NCBI RefSeq assembly: GCF_004364435.1
Contig: NZ_SOCT01000016.1
Span: 1-64,000 of the forward strand
From: Pseudomonas sp. LP_7_YM
GTDB taxonomy: Bacteria > Pseudomonadota > Gammaproteobacteria > Pseudomonadales > Pseudomonadaceae
Reading direction: 5' to 3'
DNA length: 64,000 nt
Shown here piece by piece: positions 33,505 through 42,664 of this stretch. The translations under genes and the position numbers were made by a program. The notes under the pieces are model-generated. The model was not told where the DNA came from and searched no databases. It worked only from the letters and a program-made list of their open reading frames with translations. Position 1 is the first letter of the stretch; the number at the start of each line of letters is the position of its first letter.

Positions 33505-34224
33505 CTAAAACGAATGCGACTGCTGCCGGCGTCGCCACTTCGCCAGGCTCTGTTCCAGCCGCGCCGGGCTGTCCATGTCCTGGCGTCGGGCATGACTGAA
33601 CAGGATCAGTGCCAGCTCAGCGGTCACCAGGGCATCGGCGCTGGCGTGATGGCGCTCTTGAGCCTGCAGGCCGAAAAAACCGGTCCAGTCATCCAGTCCC
33701 GCTTGGCGCAGGCACGCGTGCGGACACAGCAGCGGAGCCATTTCAGCAATATCCAAAAACGGGTGCTGCAGTTTGTATCCCAGGCTTTCTTTTAATGCGC
33801 GGCTGATCATGTGCTGGTCAAAGGGCGCATGAAACGCCAGCAAGGGGCTGTCACCCACGAACGCCATGAAATCCAGCAGCGCCTCCACCGGCTCGCTGCC
33901 CGCCGCGATAGCGCTTGGGCCCAGACCATGAATCAGCACGCTCGGAGTGAGCTTGTGGTCTGCACGCAACAACGTGCGCTCAAACAGCTGGCCAAGATCG
34001 ATGGCGCTGTCCTCGATGACCACGGCCCCAATGGACAGCACCTGATCGCGGTTCATGTTCAGCCCGCTGGTCTCCAGATCCAGCACCACCCAGCGCTGCT
34101 CACGCAGTGGTTGCTCACTGAGCACAGCGGGACTCGCCAGCTTAAGCCGGCGCTGTGTTTGTTCGTGTGTCAGGTCCGGCGCCTTGGCGCGTCTGGTGGG
34201 CTTGAGCCATTGAAACAGATTCAT
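33505..34224 (-). CDS. DEDDh 3'-5' exonuclease (DNA polymerase III epsilon-like)
   Basis: 239 residues. Exo I is VVLDLETSGL (D and E metal ligands), Exo II is LLAFHAPFDQHMI, and Exo III is HHASADALVTAEL with the catalytic His and Asp, giving the DEDDh set. It is a stand-alone epsilon-like exonuclease, not DnaQ itself. It follows the DUF294/CBS gene by 10 bp, the pair being commonly linked in proteobacteria next to acetate-uptake genes, which are not seen here. Confidence 0.87.
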   Translation of the reverse strand: MNLFQWLKPTRRAKAPDLTHEQTQRRLKLASPAVLSEQPLREQRWVVLDLETSGLNMNRDQVLSIGAVVIEDSAIDLGQLFERTLLRADHKLTPSVLIHGLGPSAIAAGSEPVEALLDFMAFVGDSPLLAFHAPFDQHMISRALKESLGYKLQHPFLDIAEMAPLLCPHACLRQAGLDDWTGFFGLQAQERHHASADALVTAELALILFSHARRQDMDSPARLEQSLAKWRRRQQSHSF

Positions 34225-34234
34225 GGGCGGTCGC

Positions 34235-36169
34235 TTAAAGTTGGTAGCGCAGGGTCAGGCTCATTTGCAGCCGTTGCGCCTGACGAAATGATTCACGCAG
34301 GATTCGTCGGTCCAGGTGGTTGAGCACGTCAGGGTCAATCCGATTGGAATACGGCAGGTTCTGTCGGCTCTGCTGTTGATGCTGCTGCATGCGGGTCTGC
34401 TGGATGAAGTGATAGGCCTCTTCATACGCCGCACCGTCCAGTGGGTCGATAACGTCTTTGGCGACCAGCTGGCGCAGACGCTCCAGGGTGTTATTCGCCG
34501 CGACGCCGTGGGCCAGTGCAAGCAACCGCGCGCCGTCGACGAACGGTGTAAGACCTTGGGTCTTGAGGTCCAGCGTGTCCTTCTCGTGGCCTTTACGCAC
34601 AACCACGAAGTCCTTGAACCGTCCCACCGGCGGTCGCTGGCGCAAGGCGTTGTCGGCCATCATGCGTTGAAACAGCGTGTTATCCGCGACCTGCGCCAGA
34701 ATGCTCTGGCGCAGTTGCTCGCCGCCACGTTCATCGCCCCAGACCACGCGCAGGTCGAAATAGATGCTGGAAGACAACAGGTTTTCTGGCGTCGCTTCAC
34801 GAATGAACGAGCCAAATCGCCGTGCCCATTCGGTCCGGGACAGGCACAACTCGGGGTTGCTGGCCATGATCCCGCCCTTGCACAACGCAAAACCGCACTG
34901 CGCCAAACCCTGATTGATCCGCTCGGCGATCGGCAGCAAAAGCCCGCGAATGCGCGCAGCTTCGGCGGCGTCGGGAGCTTCGAACAGGATGCCATTGTCC
35001 TGATCGGTATGAAGCGTCTGCTCGCATCGGCCCTCGCTGCCAAAGCACAGCCAACTGAACGAGACGCCCGGATCGCCTTGTTCTTCCAGGGTCAGTTCAA
35101 TGACGCGGCAGACCATGTGGTCGTTGAGCGGGGTGATGATCTGGGTGATCTGCGTGGACGAGGCGCCATGGGCCAGCATTCGATCCACCAACTGCACGAT
35201 GTCGCCACGCATATGGCTCAACGAATCGATGCGCGGCGCGTTGCGGATGGTCCGCGCCAGGTGCACCAGATCCACCCGTTGCAGGGAAAACAGGTCGCGC
35301 TCGGACACCACGCCGCACAGGCGCTGATCCTTTACAAGGCAGACATGCGCGATATGACGTTCAGTCATGGCTAACGCCGCATCGAATGCGCTGGCATCGG
35401 GACTGAGATGGAAGGGCGCCTGAATCATGCTGTGACTGATCGGCTGGCCGAAGTCGGCGTTGACGTCTGCCACGACTTGCCGCAGATCGCGCAGGGTAAA
35501 AATCCCCAGCGGCGCCTTGGCTTCATCGACGATCACGATGCTACCTACCTGCTGCTCATCCATCCGTCTGACGGCCTCGCGCAACGGTGTTTCTGGCGAG
35601 CAGGTCACCGGGTGACGCATGGCCAGATCGCCCAGGCGCGTGTTCAGCGAATACTGAGTGCCGAGTGTTTCCACGGCCTTCTGCTTTACTTGCTGGTTAA
35701 CCTGTTCCAGCAGACTACTGACACCGCGCAGGGCAAAGTCGCGAAAGCAACTGGAAAGGGCGAACAGCTTGATGAAAGCCTGTTTGTTCAGTTGCAGGCA
35801 GAACGTGTCTTCGGCCGCCAGATGCTCAGTGCGCGTGGCGCGTTCGCCCAACAGTGCGGCAATGGGAAAGCATTCGCCGAGGGTGATTTCGAAAGTGGTT
35901 TCAGTGCTGCCTTTGGCCGGATGCGGTCGTTCGCCGACAACGCGGCCTTGTTTAACAATATAAAAATGCTCTACTGGCCCATCGCCAGGCTTGATGATGC
36001 TCTCATCCGTAGCGTAGAAACGCAGCTGGCATTGCTCGACCAGATACGCGAGATGAGTGTTCTCCATCTGATTGAACGGCGGGAATTTTTGCAGGAATTG
36101 CATGGTGCCGTGGATGTTCTGCAATATGGCCGTCCTGCCAGCCTTGGTGAACGCATCCGCTTTGCTCAT
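34235..36169 (-). CDS. Cyclic-nucleotide-binding / CBS / DUF294 nucleotidyltransferase-like protein
   Basis: 644 residues from the ATG at 36169. An N-terminal cNMP-binding domain (about 20-130; IIKPGDGPVEHFYIVKQGRV) is followed by two CBS repeats (about 180-300). The DUF294 nucleotidyltransferase domain has GSEGRCEQTLHTDQDNGILF (the GSxGR...DxD motif of the GlnD/GlnE fold). A DUF294 C-terminal helical domain ends the protein. The layout suggests a nucleotide-sensing signalling protein acting on an unknown target. It is co-transcribed with the exonuclease gene. Confidence 0.87.
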   Translation of the reverse strand: MSKADAFTKAGRTAILQNIHGTMQFLQKFPPFNQMENTHLAYLVEQCQLRFYATDESIIKPGDGPVEHFYIVKQGRVVGERPHPAKGSTETTFEITLGECFPIAALLGERATRTEHLAAEDTFCLQLNKQAFIKLFALSSCFRDFALRGVSSLLEQVNQQVKQKAVETLGTQYSLNTRLGDLAMRHPVTCSPETPLREAVRRMDEQQVGSIVIVDEAKAPLGIFTLRDLRQVVADVNADFGQPISHSMIQAPFHLSPDASAFDAALAMTERHIAHVCLVKDQRLCGVVSERDLFSLQRVDLVHLARTIRNAPRIDSLSHMRGDIVQLVDRMLAHGASSTQITQIITPLNDHMVCRVIELTLEEQGDPGVSFSWLCFGSEGRCEQTLHTDQDNGILFEAPDAAEAARIRGLLLPIAERINQGLAQCGFALCKGGIMASNPELCLSRTEWARRFGSFIREATPENLLSSSIYFDLRVVWGDERGGEQLRQSILAQVADNTLFQRMMADNALRQRPPVGRFKDFVVVRKGHEKDTLDLKTQGLTPFVDGARLLALAHGVAANNTLERLRQLVAKDVIDPLDGAAYEEAYHFIQQTRMQQHQQQSRQNLPYSNRIDPDVLNHLDRRILRESFRQAQRLQMSLTLRYQL

Positions 36170-36394
36170 GACCGTTACCACTTGTTGTTATGGCTTCATG
36201 GTCGGCGGCTTGTCGGGCAGTGCCCATTGGACGTAAGTCTTAGGTCGCGGGAAACGCGTTGGAGCGCATTGCGTGGTGGTGTACAACCACAGCATGCGCA
36301 GGTCGCAATGGCCTGGCAGGAAGCCGACAAAGTGCGCAAGGTTTTGAGTCTGTTTGCGCTGTCAGAATGAAGTCGACGGGAAGATGAAACGGGT

Positions 36395-36841
36395 ATGTTC
36401 GATCACGACATTTTGAGTGATGAAGAGCGCGAAGCCCTCAATGAGGTAATGCTTGCCCCTGCATCGCAATCGCCACAAAGAGTACTGATCGTGGATGACG
36501 ACAGGGATGCTCGGGAAATCCTTGCTGAAATCCTGAGCCTCAACGACATCAGTTGCATCACCGCTGCTGGCGGCACCAGTGCCATGCATCTGCTGGAAAC
36601 CCGGCCTTCCATTGCGCTGCTGATCACCGATCTGCGGATGGCGCCGTGCGACGGACTGGATTTGATCCGGCAGGTCAGGGATTCGGCTCGGGCGGCGATG
36701 CCCATCATCATCGTTTCAGGCGATGCTCATGTGCGCGACGCAATCGATGCCATGCACCTGAGCGTGGTGGATTTCCTGCTCAAGCCGATCAACACCAAGC
36801 AGTTGTTGCGGTTGGTGAAGCGGGAGTTGGGGATGGAGTAA
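36395..36841 (+). CDS. Stand-alone CheY-like response regulator
   Basis: 148 residues comprising a short acidic N-terminus and one receiver domain: acidic pocket VDDD (33-36), phospho-acceptor D79 in LLITDLRM, Ser in IIIVSGDAH, K130 in FLLKPIN. No output domain. No histidine kinase is adjacent; a partner encoded elsewhere is expected. Convergent with glcB, sharing a terminator. Confidence 0.83.
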   Translation: MFDHDILSDEEREALNEVMLAPASQSPQRVLIVDDDRDAREILAEILSLNDISCITAAGGTSAMHLLETRPSIALLITDLRMAPCDGLDLIRQVRDSARAAMPIIIVSGDAHVRDAIDAMHLSVVDFLLKPINTKQLLRLVKRELGME

Positions 36842-36883
36842 GTTCACCACCGGCCCAGCTACATTTATTTGTCGGTAATGAAA

Positions 36884-36914
36884 AAGGCGGCGTGCCATGC
36901 AGGAACGCCGCCTT
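36884..36914. terminator. Bidirectional terminator between response regulator and glcB
   Basis: AAGGCGGCGT (36884-36893) pairs perfectly with ACGCCGCCTT (36905-36914), with A5 on one side and T6 on the other, so it can serve both convergent genes. Confidence 0.9.
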
Positions 36915-36927
36915 TTTTGCTACTGAA

Positions 36928-39105
36928 CTACAACCCGTTCTTCGCCTTGAACTCACGGCGACGACGATGGAGCACAGGCTCTGTGTAGCCGTTGGGCTGA
37001 CGGGTGCCTTCGATGACCAGCTCTACCGCCGCCTGAAAGGCGATGTTGCTGTCGAAGTCCGGCGCAAGTGGACGGTACAGTGCGTCGCCGGTGTTCTGGC
37101 GGTCGACCACCGGCGCCATACGCTTGAGGCTCTCCATCACCTGCTGCTCGCTGACCACGCCGTGCCGTAACCAGTTGGCAATATGCTGGCTGGAAATACG
37201 CAGCGTCGCGCGGTCCTCCATCAGACCGATGTCGTTGATGTCCGGCACCTTGGAGCAACCCACGCCCTGATCGATCCAGCGCACCACGTAACCGAGAATG
37301 CCCTGGGCATTGTTGTCCAGTTCGTTCTGGATCTGCTCGGGCGTCCAGTCGGTATTCGGCGCCAGCGGCAGGGTCAGGATGTCATCGACCGACGCAGGCG
37401 CGCGCTGCGCCAGTTCGGCCTGTCGCGCAAACACATCGACCTTGTGGTAATGCAGTGCGTGCAGGGCCGCTGCGGTCGGCGAAGGCACCCACGCGGTGTT
37501 GGCGCCGGCTAGCGGGTGAGCGATTTTCTGCTCCAGCATGGCTGCCATCAGATCCGGCATTGCCCACATGCCTTTACCGATCTGGGCACGTCCTTGCAGC
37601 CCGCACTTCAAGCCGATATCGACGTTGGAGTTTTCATAGGCACCGATCCATTTCTCAGCCTTCATCTGCGCCTTTCGTACCACCGGCCCTGCTTCCATGG
37701 AGGTGTGAATTTCGTCGCCGGTGCGGTCCAGGAAGCCGGTGTTGATGAACACCACACGCTCACGGGCGGCCTGGATACAGGCCTTGAGGTTGACCGTGGT
37801 GCGGCGCTCCTCGTCCATGATCCCGACTTTTAGCGTATTGCGCGGCAAGCCCAGCACCTCTTCGATGCGGCCAAACAGCTCGTTGGTGAACGCCACTTCT
37901 TCGGGGCCGTGCATCTTGGGCTTGACGATGTAGACCGAACCGCTGCGGCTGTTGGTGCGCAGGGTGTTGCCCTTGAGGTTATGGATCGCCGCCAGGCTGG
38001 TCAGCAGGCCGTCGAGGATGCCTTCCGGCACTTCCTGACCTTGATTGTCGAGGATGGCATCGATGGTCATCAGGTGACCCACGTTGCGCACGAACAGCAA
38101 TGAACGGCCGTGCAGTGTCACCGGCTCGCCCTGCGGCGAGGTGTACACGCGGTCGGCGTTCATGGTGCGGGTAAAGCGCGTGCCGCCCTTGGACACTTCT
38201 TCGGAAAGATCGCCCTTCATCAGGCCTAACCAGTTGCGGTAGACCACCACCTTGTCGTCGGCGTCGACCGCAGCGATGGAGTCTTCACAGTCCATGATGG
38301 TGGTCAGCGCGGCTTCCATCAGCACGTCTTTGACGCCCGCTGCGTCGGTCTGGCCGATAGGACTTGCGGCATCGATCTGAATTTCGAAATGCAGGCCGTT
38401 GTGCTTGAGCAAAACCGCCGTCGGCGCAGATGCTTCCCCCTGAAAACCGATGAGCTGTGCGTCGTCACGCAGGCCCGTGTTGCTGCCGCCCTTGAGGCCG
38501 ACGATCAATACGCCATCGGCAACTTTATAGTGGGTGGAGTCGACATGGGAGCCCGCAGCCAATGGTGCGGCTTCGTCGAGAAAGGCGCGAGCGAAGGCAA
38601 TGACCTTGTCGCCGCGAACCTTGTTATAACCTTTGCCTTTTTGCGCGCCGCCTTCTTCGGAAATGGCATCGGTGCCGTACAGCGCGTCGTACAGTGAACC
38701 CCACCGGGCATTGGAGGCGTTCAGCGCGAAGCGGGCGTTCATGACCGGGACCACCAGTTGCGGGCCGGCCATGCGAGCGATTTCTTCGTCGACGTTCTGC
38801 GTCGTCACCTGGAAGTCCGCTGCTTCTGGCAACAGATAACCGATTTCCTGGAGGAAGGCCTTGTACACGGGGGCGTCGTGGGCCTGACCGGCATTGGACT
38901 GGTGCCAGGCATCGATGCGTGCCTGAAAGTCGTCGCGCTTGGTGAGTAAAGCTTTGTTCTTCGGCGCCAGCTCATGGATCAGCTTATCGGCTCCGGCCCA
39001 GAACGCGGCGACTTCGATACCGGTTTCAGGAAGGGCTTCGTTGTTCACGAAGTCCAGCAGGACTTTGGCGACTTGAAGGCCACCGACTTGAACGTGTTCA
39101 GTCAT
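36928..39105 (-). CDS. glcB: Malate synthase G
   Basis: Condenses glyoxylate and acetyl-CoA to malate in the glyoxylate cycle. 725 residues from the ATG at 39105 (GAGGCAAGC upstream), full length for isoform G. Recognisable parts are the Mg-binding and substrate loop MDCEDSIAAVDADDK, MHGPEEVAFTNELFGRIEEV, and the GIMDEERRTTVNLKACIQAA strand, with the TIM-barrel end ADLMAAMLEQKIAHPLAGAN. It is a single-gene unit between a shared terminator and a 399-bp upstream gap. Confidence 0.95.
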   Translation of the reverse strand: MTEHVQVGGLQVAKVLLDFVNNEALPETGIEVAAFWAGADKLIHELAPKNKALLTKRDDFQARIDAWHQSNAGQAHDAPVYKAFLQEIGYLLPEAADFQVTTQNVDEEIARMAGPQLVVPVMNARFALNASNARWGSLYDALYGTDAISEEGGAQKGKGYNKVRGDKVIAFARAFLDEAAPLAAGSHVDSTHYKVADGVLIVGLKGGSNTGLRDDAQLIGFQGEASAPTAVLLKHNGLHFEIQIDAASPIGQTDAAGVKDVLMEAALTTIMDCEDSIAAVDADDKVVVYRNWLGLMKGDLSEEVSKGGTRFTRTMNADRVYTSPQGEPVTLHGRSLLFVRNVGHLMTIDAILDNQGQEVPEGILDGLLTSLAAIHNLKGNTLRTNSRSGSVYIVKPKMHGPEEVAFTNELFGRIEEVLGLPRNTLKVGIMDEERRTTVNLKACIQAARERVVFINTGFLDRTGDEIHTSMEAGPVVRKAQMKAEKWIGAYENSNVDIGLKCGLQGRAQIGKGMWAMPDLMAAMLEQKIAHPLAGANTAWVPSPTAAALHALHYHKVDVFARQAELAQRAPASVDDILTLPLAPNTDWTPEQIQNELDNNAQGILGYVVRWIDQGVGCSKVPDINDIGLMEDRATLRISSQHIANWLRHGVVSEQQVMESLKRMAPVVDRQNTGDALYRPLAPDFDSNIAFQAAVELVIEGTRQPNGYTEPVLHRRRREFKAKNGL

Positions 39106-39228
39106 TGCTTGCCTCACTCTGCTCAGCTATCTGCGCTTGATCTCGCGCGCTTTTGTTTAAGCCATCGACATCACTGCTTACCTTTAAGGTTTCGAGCAGC
39201 AATGCTGGGTCAGGCATCTTTCCAAAGT

Positions 39229-39256
39229 ATGTAGTGAACGCGGCGGAATACTACAT
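39229..39256. promoter_or_regulatory. Inverted repeat in the glcB upstream region
   Basis: ATGTAGT (39229-39235) and ACTACAT (39250-39256) form a 7-bp dyad with a 14-nt spacer, about 125 bp upstream of glcB, in the 399-bp gap shared with the divergent ACT-domain gene. It could bind a regulator of either gene. The rest of the gap is AT-rich and shows nothing else I can name. Confidence 0.3.
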
Positions 39257-39504
39257 GATGAGTTGCTGCGTGAAAATCGGACTCGATATGTCACCGAACG
39301 ACTGATTTTCTTACGCGGGTCAAATCAGCGTTGCGGATGTTCTCAAAAAATATACGAATTGTTCTAGGAAATTATAGAAATAGTACACAAATCCTTTTTT
39401 CTGAAAGCGTTCCGGCACACCCCGAGCCCTTGCCTATACTTGCGCGACAGCCGCACAGGGAGGGAAACCGACCTGTGCACACGCAAGAGAATAAGGAGTG
39501 GACC

Positions 39505-40024
39505 GTGGATCATCTCATCATCACCGTATTTGCCCCCGATAAGCCCGGACAGGTGGAGCGGATCGCTTCGTGTGTTGCAAATCACGGTGGTAATTGGCTG
39601 GAAAGCCGCATGACCCACATGGCCGGGCAGTTCGCCGGCATTCTCAGGGTGGACGTGCCGGCAGAGGCTCATGCCGCATTACGTGATGCTTTGCAGGCAC
39701 TGTCCTCTTACGGGCATCCGCGTGCAGTTTGCCGAGATCGTGGCCGAGCCGGCTTCACATTGGAAATCCATCAATATGGAGCTGGTAGGCAATGACCGGC
39801 CCGGTATCGTGCGCGACGTTACGCGACTGCTAACGGAGCAAGGGGTGAATGTCGAGCAACTGATGACGAATGTAGAGCCCGCGCCGATGAGCAGTGAAAC
39901 CTTGTTTCGCGCCAAAGCACTGCTGGGTTTACCCCTGAGCTTATCGCTGGATGCGCTACAGGAACGGCTTGAGACGTTGGCGGATGAGTTAATGGTGGAG
40001 CTCAAGATCAAGGCTGACGATTGA
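39505..40024 (+). pseudogene. GcvR-like ACT-domain regulator, frameshifted
   Basis: A GTG start at 39505 with AAGGAG seven bases upstream opens a double-ACT protein of the glycine-cleavage repressor type. The first ACT domain (DHLIITVFAPDKPGQVERIA) reads in one frame to about 39708. The second (SINMELVGNDRPGIVRDVTR) reads in another frame from about 39710 to the TGA at 40022-40024. Removing one base from TCTTACGGGC (39706-39715) restores a continuous protein of about 172 residues, reading LSS-Y/T-GIRVQFAEIVAEP. It is either a real mutation that unlinks the domains or a single-base sequencing error. Confidence 0.85.
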
Positions 40025-40123
40025 TCAGAGGTACTCTATACAGCTGAGTGAAATCGATCGATACGAGGTTCATCGCTGCCCTGCAGGCGGAACGGCCAGC
40101 CGAGCATCAGGGGCTCAGTCCAG

Positions 40124-40270
40124 TTATCCAGTTTTTTCATGAGCCTGCCTGTGGATAACCTGCGGATACAGCCCTGCAGGTCACGTCAATCAAGGCGTTG
40201 CCAATATTGATCAAAAAATCGCCAACTTCAGGAAGTTGTGCACAAATAGGATGAATGAGGTTGTGGATAA
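40124..40270. promoter_or_regulatory. Cluster of DnaA-box-like sites
   Basis: Two perfect DnaA boxes (TGTGGATAA, complement of TTATCCACA) sit at 40150-40158 and 40262-40270 inside an identical 15-bp direct repeat, TGTGGATAACCTGCG. A TTATCCAG lies at 40124-40131 and a TTGTGCACAA half-match at 40236-40245. The 309-bp gap also has AT-rich runs. I see no replication genes nearby, so a DnaA-titrating or regulatory role is more likely than an origin. Confidence 0.5.
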
Positions 40271-40284
40271 CCTGCGCAAACATC

Positions 40285-40315
40285 GTTGCAAGCCACGTTT
40301 TTCGTGGCTTACAAC
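40285..40315 (-). terminator. Hairpin downstream of rarD
   Basis: AAGCCACG (40290-40297), loop TTTTT, CGTGGCTT (40303-40310), extended by GTTG/CAAC. It lies 18 bp after the rarD stop, without a U-run. Confidence 0.55.
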
Positions 40316-40333
40316 GCGCTGTTCATTTATTGA

Positions 40334-41227
40334 TCAGCGTGCGCCGCTGCGGCGGATCGCCACCCAGGCATCGATGCTGTAGATGATCAGACCTGCCCAG
40401 ATGAAGCAGAAGGTCACGACGGTGGTTGAAGGCATGTGCTCACCGAAGAACACTACCGCCAATGCCAGCACCAGCGTCGGCGCAATGTACTGCAGGAAAC
40501 CCAGCGTGGCGTAGGGCAGGTGCCGGGCGGCAGCGTTGAAGCACACTAGGGGTATCAGCGTGACCGGGCCTGCGGCGGCCAGCCAGATAGCTTCGGATGT
40601 CGTCCAGAATTCAGCCTGCGCACTGTGCGCCATGGGGTTGAACAGCAACCAGCCCGCCGCCAGTGGCACCAGAATCCAGGTCTCTACTACCAGCCCTGGC
40701 AGTGCTGCGACCGGCGCCTTTTTGCGGATCAACCCGTAGAAACCAAAGGTCAACGCCAGCGCCAGCGAGATCCACGGCAGGCTGCCGACCTGCCAGACCT
40801 GTTGCACCACTCCGATGAGCGCCAGCATGACCGCCACCCACTGCAACGGACGCAGCCTTTCGCGCAGCAGCACCATGCCCAGCATTACGTTGATCAGTGG
40901 GTTGATGAAATAACCCAAACTGGCCTCGACCATGTGGTTGTTGTTCACCGCCCAGACATAAATCAGCCAATTGGCTGCAATCAGCGACCCGCTGACTGCG
41001 AGAACGGCCAGGCGCCGAGGGTTGTCTCGCAGTTCCTGCCACCAGCCCGGGTGCTTCCACACCAGCAACAGCAGTGAGCCGAAAATCGCTGACCAGATTG
41101 CGCGATTGACGATGATTTCCACAGAAGGTACTTCAGCCAGCACCTTGAAGTAGATCGGAAACAATCCCCAGATGATGTAGGCACTAAGGCCAAGGATGTA
41201 CCCGCGACGCGGGTTGGCAGCTTGCAT
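40334..41227 (-). CDS. rarD: EamA-family transporter RarD
   Basis: 297 residues with ten predicted membrane helices and the RarD N-terminus RRGYILGLSAYIIWGLFPIY. The two EamA halves are visible (AIWSAIFGSLLLLVWKHPGW, then FFGEHMPSTTVVTFCFIWAG). A drug/metabolite-superfamily permease named from chloramphenicol-sensitivity work; its substrate is unknown. It is separated by about 230 bp from srkA. The order rarD-srkA-modE-comF-bio matches P. aeruginosa. Confidence 0.88.
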   Translation of the reverse strand: MQAANPRRGYILGLSAYIIWGLFPIYFKVLAEVPSVEIIVNRAIWSAIFGSLLLLVWKHPGWWQELRDNPRRLAVLAVSGSLIAANWLIYVWAVNNNHMVEASLGYFINPLINVMLGMVLLRERLRPLQWVAVMLALIGVVQQVWQVGSLPWISLALALTFGFYGLIRKKAPVAALPGLVVETWILVPLAAGWLLFNPMAHSAQAEFWTTSEAIWLAAAGPVTLIPLVCFNAAARHLPYATLGFLQYIAPTLVLALAVVFFGEHMPSTTVVTFCFIWAGLIIYSIDAWVAIRRSGAR

Positions 41228-41461
41228 GGGTGGTCCTTCGGCAAGTTTTTTGTAGTGTTAAGAGGTACTCGATTGCATGCGATCTGTTGCTGCCCGAAGG
41301 CGTGGGAGCCTGGCTTGCCGGCGATCTGTGCGCAGCGGCAGATGCGGTGTGACTGACTCGACGAATGCGCCTGAATGAGTACCGGCGCCCGGCAAGTCGC
41401 CCGATCAAGGTCCGTAGCAGGGAGAACGCCTACGCCCTTTGGGCAGAAGCGTCCACGCGCT

Positions 41462-42436
41462 TCAAAACAGCTTCAACGGCTCCTCGTTCAGCGCGGCCAG
41501 TTGCTCGCGCAACGCCAGCACCTGATTGCCCCAGTAGCGCTCGGTGCCGAACCAGGAAAAGCTGTGAGGAAACGCCGGATCGTCCCAGCGGCGGGCCAGC
41601 CACGCACTGTAATGAAGCAGACGCAGGGCTCGCAATGGTTCGATCAACGCCAGTTCGCGCGGGTCGAAATCGTTAAATTCGTTATAGCCGTCCATCAGTT
41701 CCGACAACTGACTCAGACAATCCTGACGATCACCGGCGAGCATCATCCAGATGTCTTGTACAGAGGGGCCCATGCGACAGTCGTCAAGGTCAACGATATG
41801 AAATATCTCATCGCGGGTCATCATGTTGCCGGGGTGACAGTCGCCGTGCATGCGGATGTTCTGGTGGGGCGTGGCGGCATAGACGTCTTCGACTCGCTTG
41901 AGCAGATCCTTGGCCACCGACTCGTAGGCGGGTAGCAGGCTGCGCGGAATGACGTTGTTTTCCAGCAGGTAATTCAGCGAATCGTGGCCGAAGTTTTTCA
42001 CACCCAAGGCTTCGCGGTGCTCGAAAGGGCGGGTGGCGCCGACGGCATGAATCCGGCCGAGCAACTGGCCGAGGCGATACAGCTGATCCAGATTGCCCGG
42101 CTCAGGCGCGCGGCCACCCCGACGCGGGAACAGCGTGAACCGAAACCCGGCGTGTTCGAACAGGGTCTGGCCATTGTGAACAAGGGGCGCGACCACCGGA
42201 ATTTCCACGTCGGCCAGCTCGGCAGTAAAGCTGTGCTCTTCGAGAATGGCTTCGCTGGTCCAGCGATTCGGGCGGTAGAACTTGGCGATCAGTGGCTGGC
42301 TTTCGTCGATGCCAACCTGATAAACGCGATTCTCGTAGCTGTTGAGCGCAAGGATGCGCGCGTCGCTGACAAAACCGATGCTTTCGACGGCATCCAGCAC
42401 CAGGTCGGGTGTGAGTGTTGCAAACGGGTGGGCCAT
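41462..42436 (-). CDS. srkA: Stress response serine/threonine kinase SrkA (YihE)
   Basis: 324-residue aminoglycoside-phosphotransferase-fold kinase. The catalytic loop HGDCHPGNMM and metal-binding IVDLDDCRMGP are present, and the N-lobe starts VESIGFVSDARILALNSYEN. In E. coli SrkA counters stress-induced death through a kinase role; the same is presumed here. It is a single-gene unit, with a long REP hairpin downstream of the phosphatase gene that precedes it on the map. Confidence 0.92.
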   Translation of the reverse strand: MAHPFATLTPDLVLDAVESIGFVSDARILALNSYENRVYQVGIDESQPLIAKFYRPNRWTSEAILEEHSFTAELADVEIPVVAPLVHNGQTLFEHAGFRFTLFPRRGGRAPEPGNLDQLYRLGQLLGRIHAVGATRPFEHREALGVKNFGHDSLNYLLENNVIPRSLLPAYESVAKDLLKRVEDVYAATPHQNIRMHGDCHPGNMMTRDEIFHIVDLDDCRMGPSVQDIWMMLAGDRQDCLSQLSELMDGYNEFNDFDPRELALIEPLRALRLLHYSAWLARRWDDPAFPHSFSWFGTERYWGNQVLALREQLAALNEEPLKLF

Positions 42437-42533
42437 GCTAACTCCTGCGCGCAGCAGGCTGCCGCGTCGGGCCCGTCATGGTAACTCAGGAGCGGATGCC
42501 TGACACACCGCGTTGCGCGGGCGCCGCTGATAT

Positions 42534-42627
42534 CTGTGGGAGCGAGCTTGCTCACGAAGGGGCCGGTACTTTCACCACGCCGTCAGCGTTTGAAAGTCGG
42601 CATTCGTGTGCAAGCTCGCTCCCACAG
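42534..42627. repeat. REP pair (GAGCTTGCTC subtype)
   Basis: CTGTGGGAGCGAGCTTGCTC (from 42534) and the inverted GCAAGCTCGCTCCCACAG (42610-42627). The core differs from the GAATTCATTC type used elsewhere in the window, so at least two REP subtypes coexist. Confidence 0.85.
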
Positions 42628-42664
42628 ATTTTTTCGCTGTCCCTGGCGTAGGGAGTGGGGCGCT

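Noticed and set aside
40025..40333. Chromosomal or plasmid replication origin
   Set aside because: DnaA boxes are present but no dnaA, dnaN, rep or par genes are near, and the flanking genes are ordinary; a titration or regulatory site is more likely.
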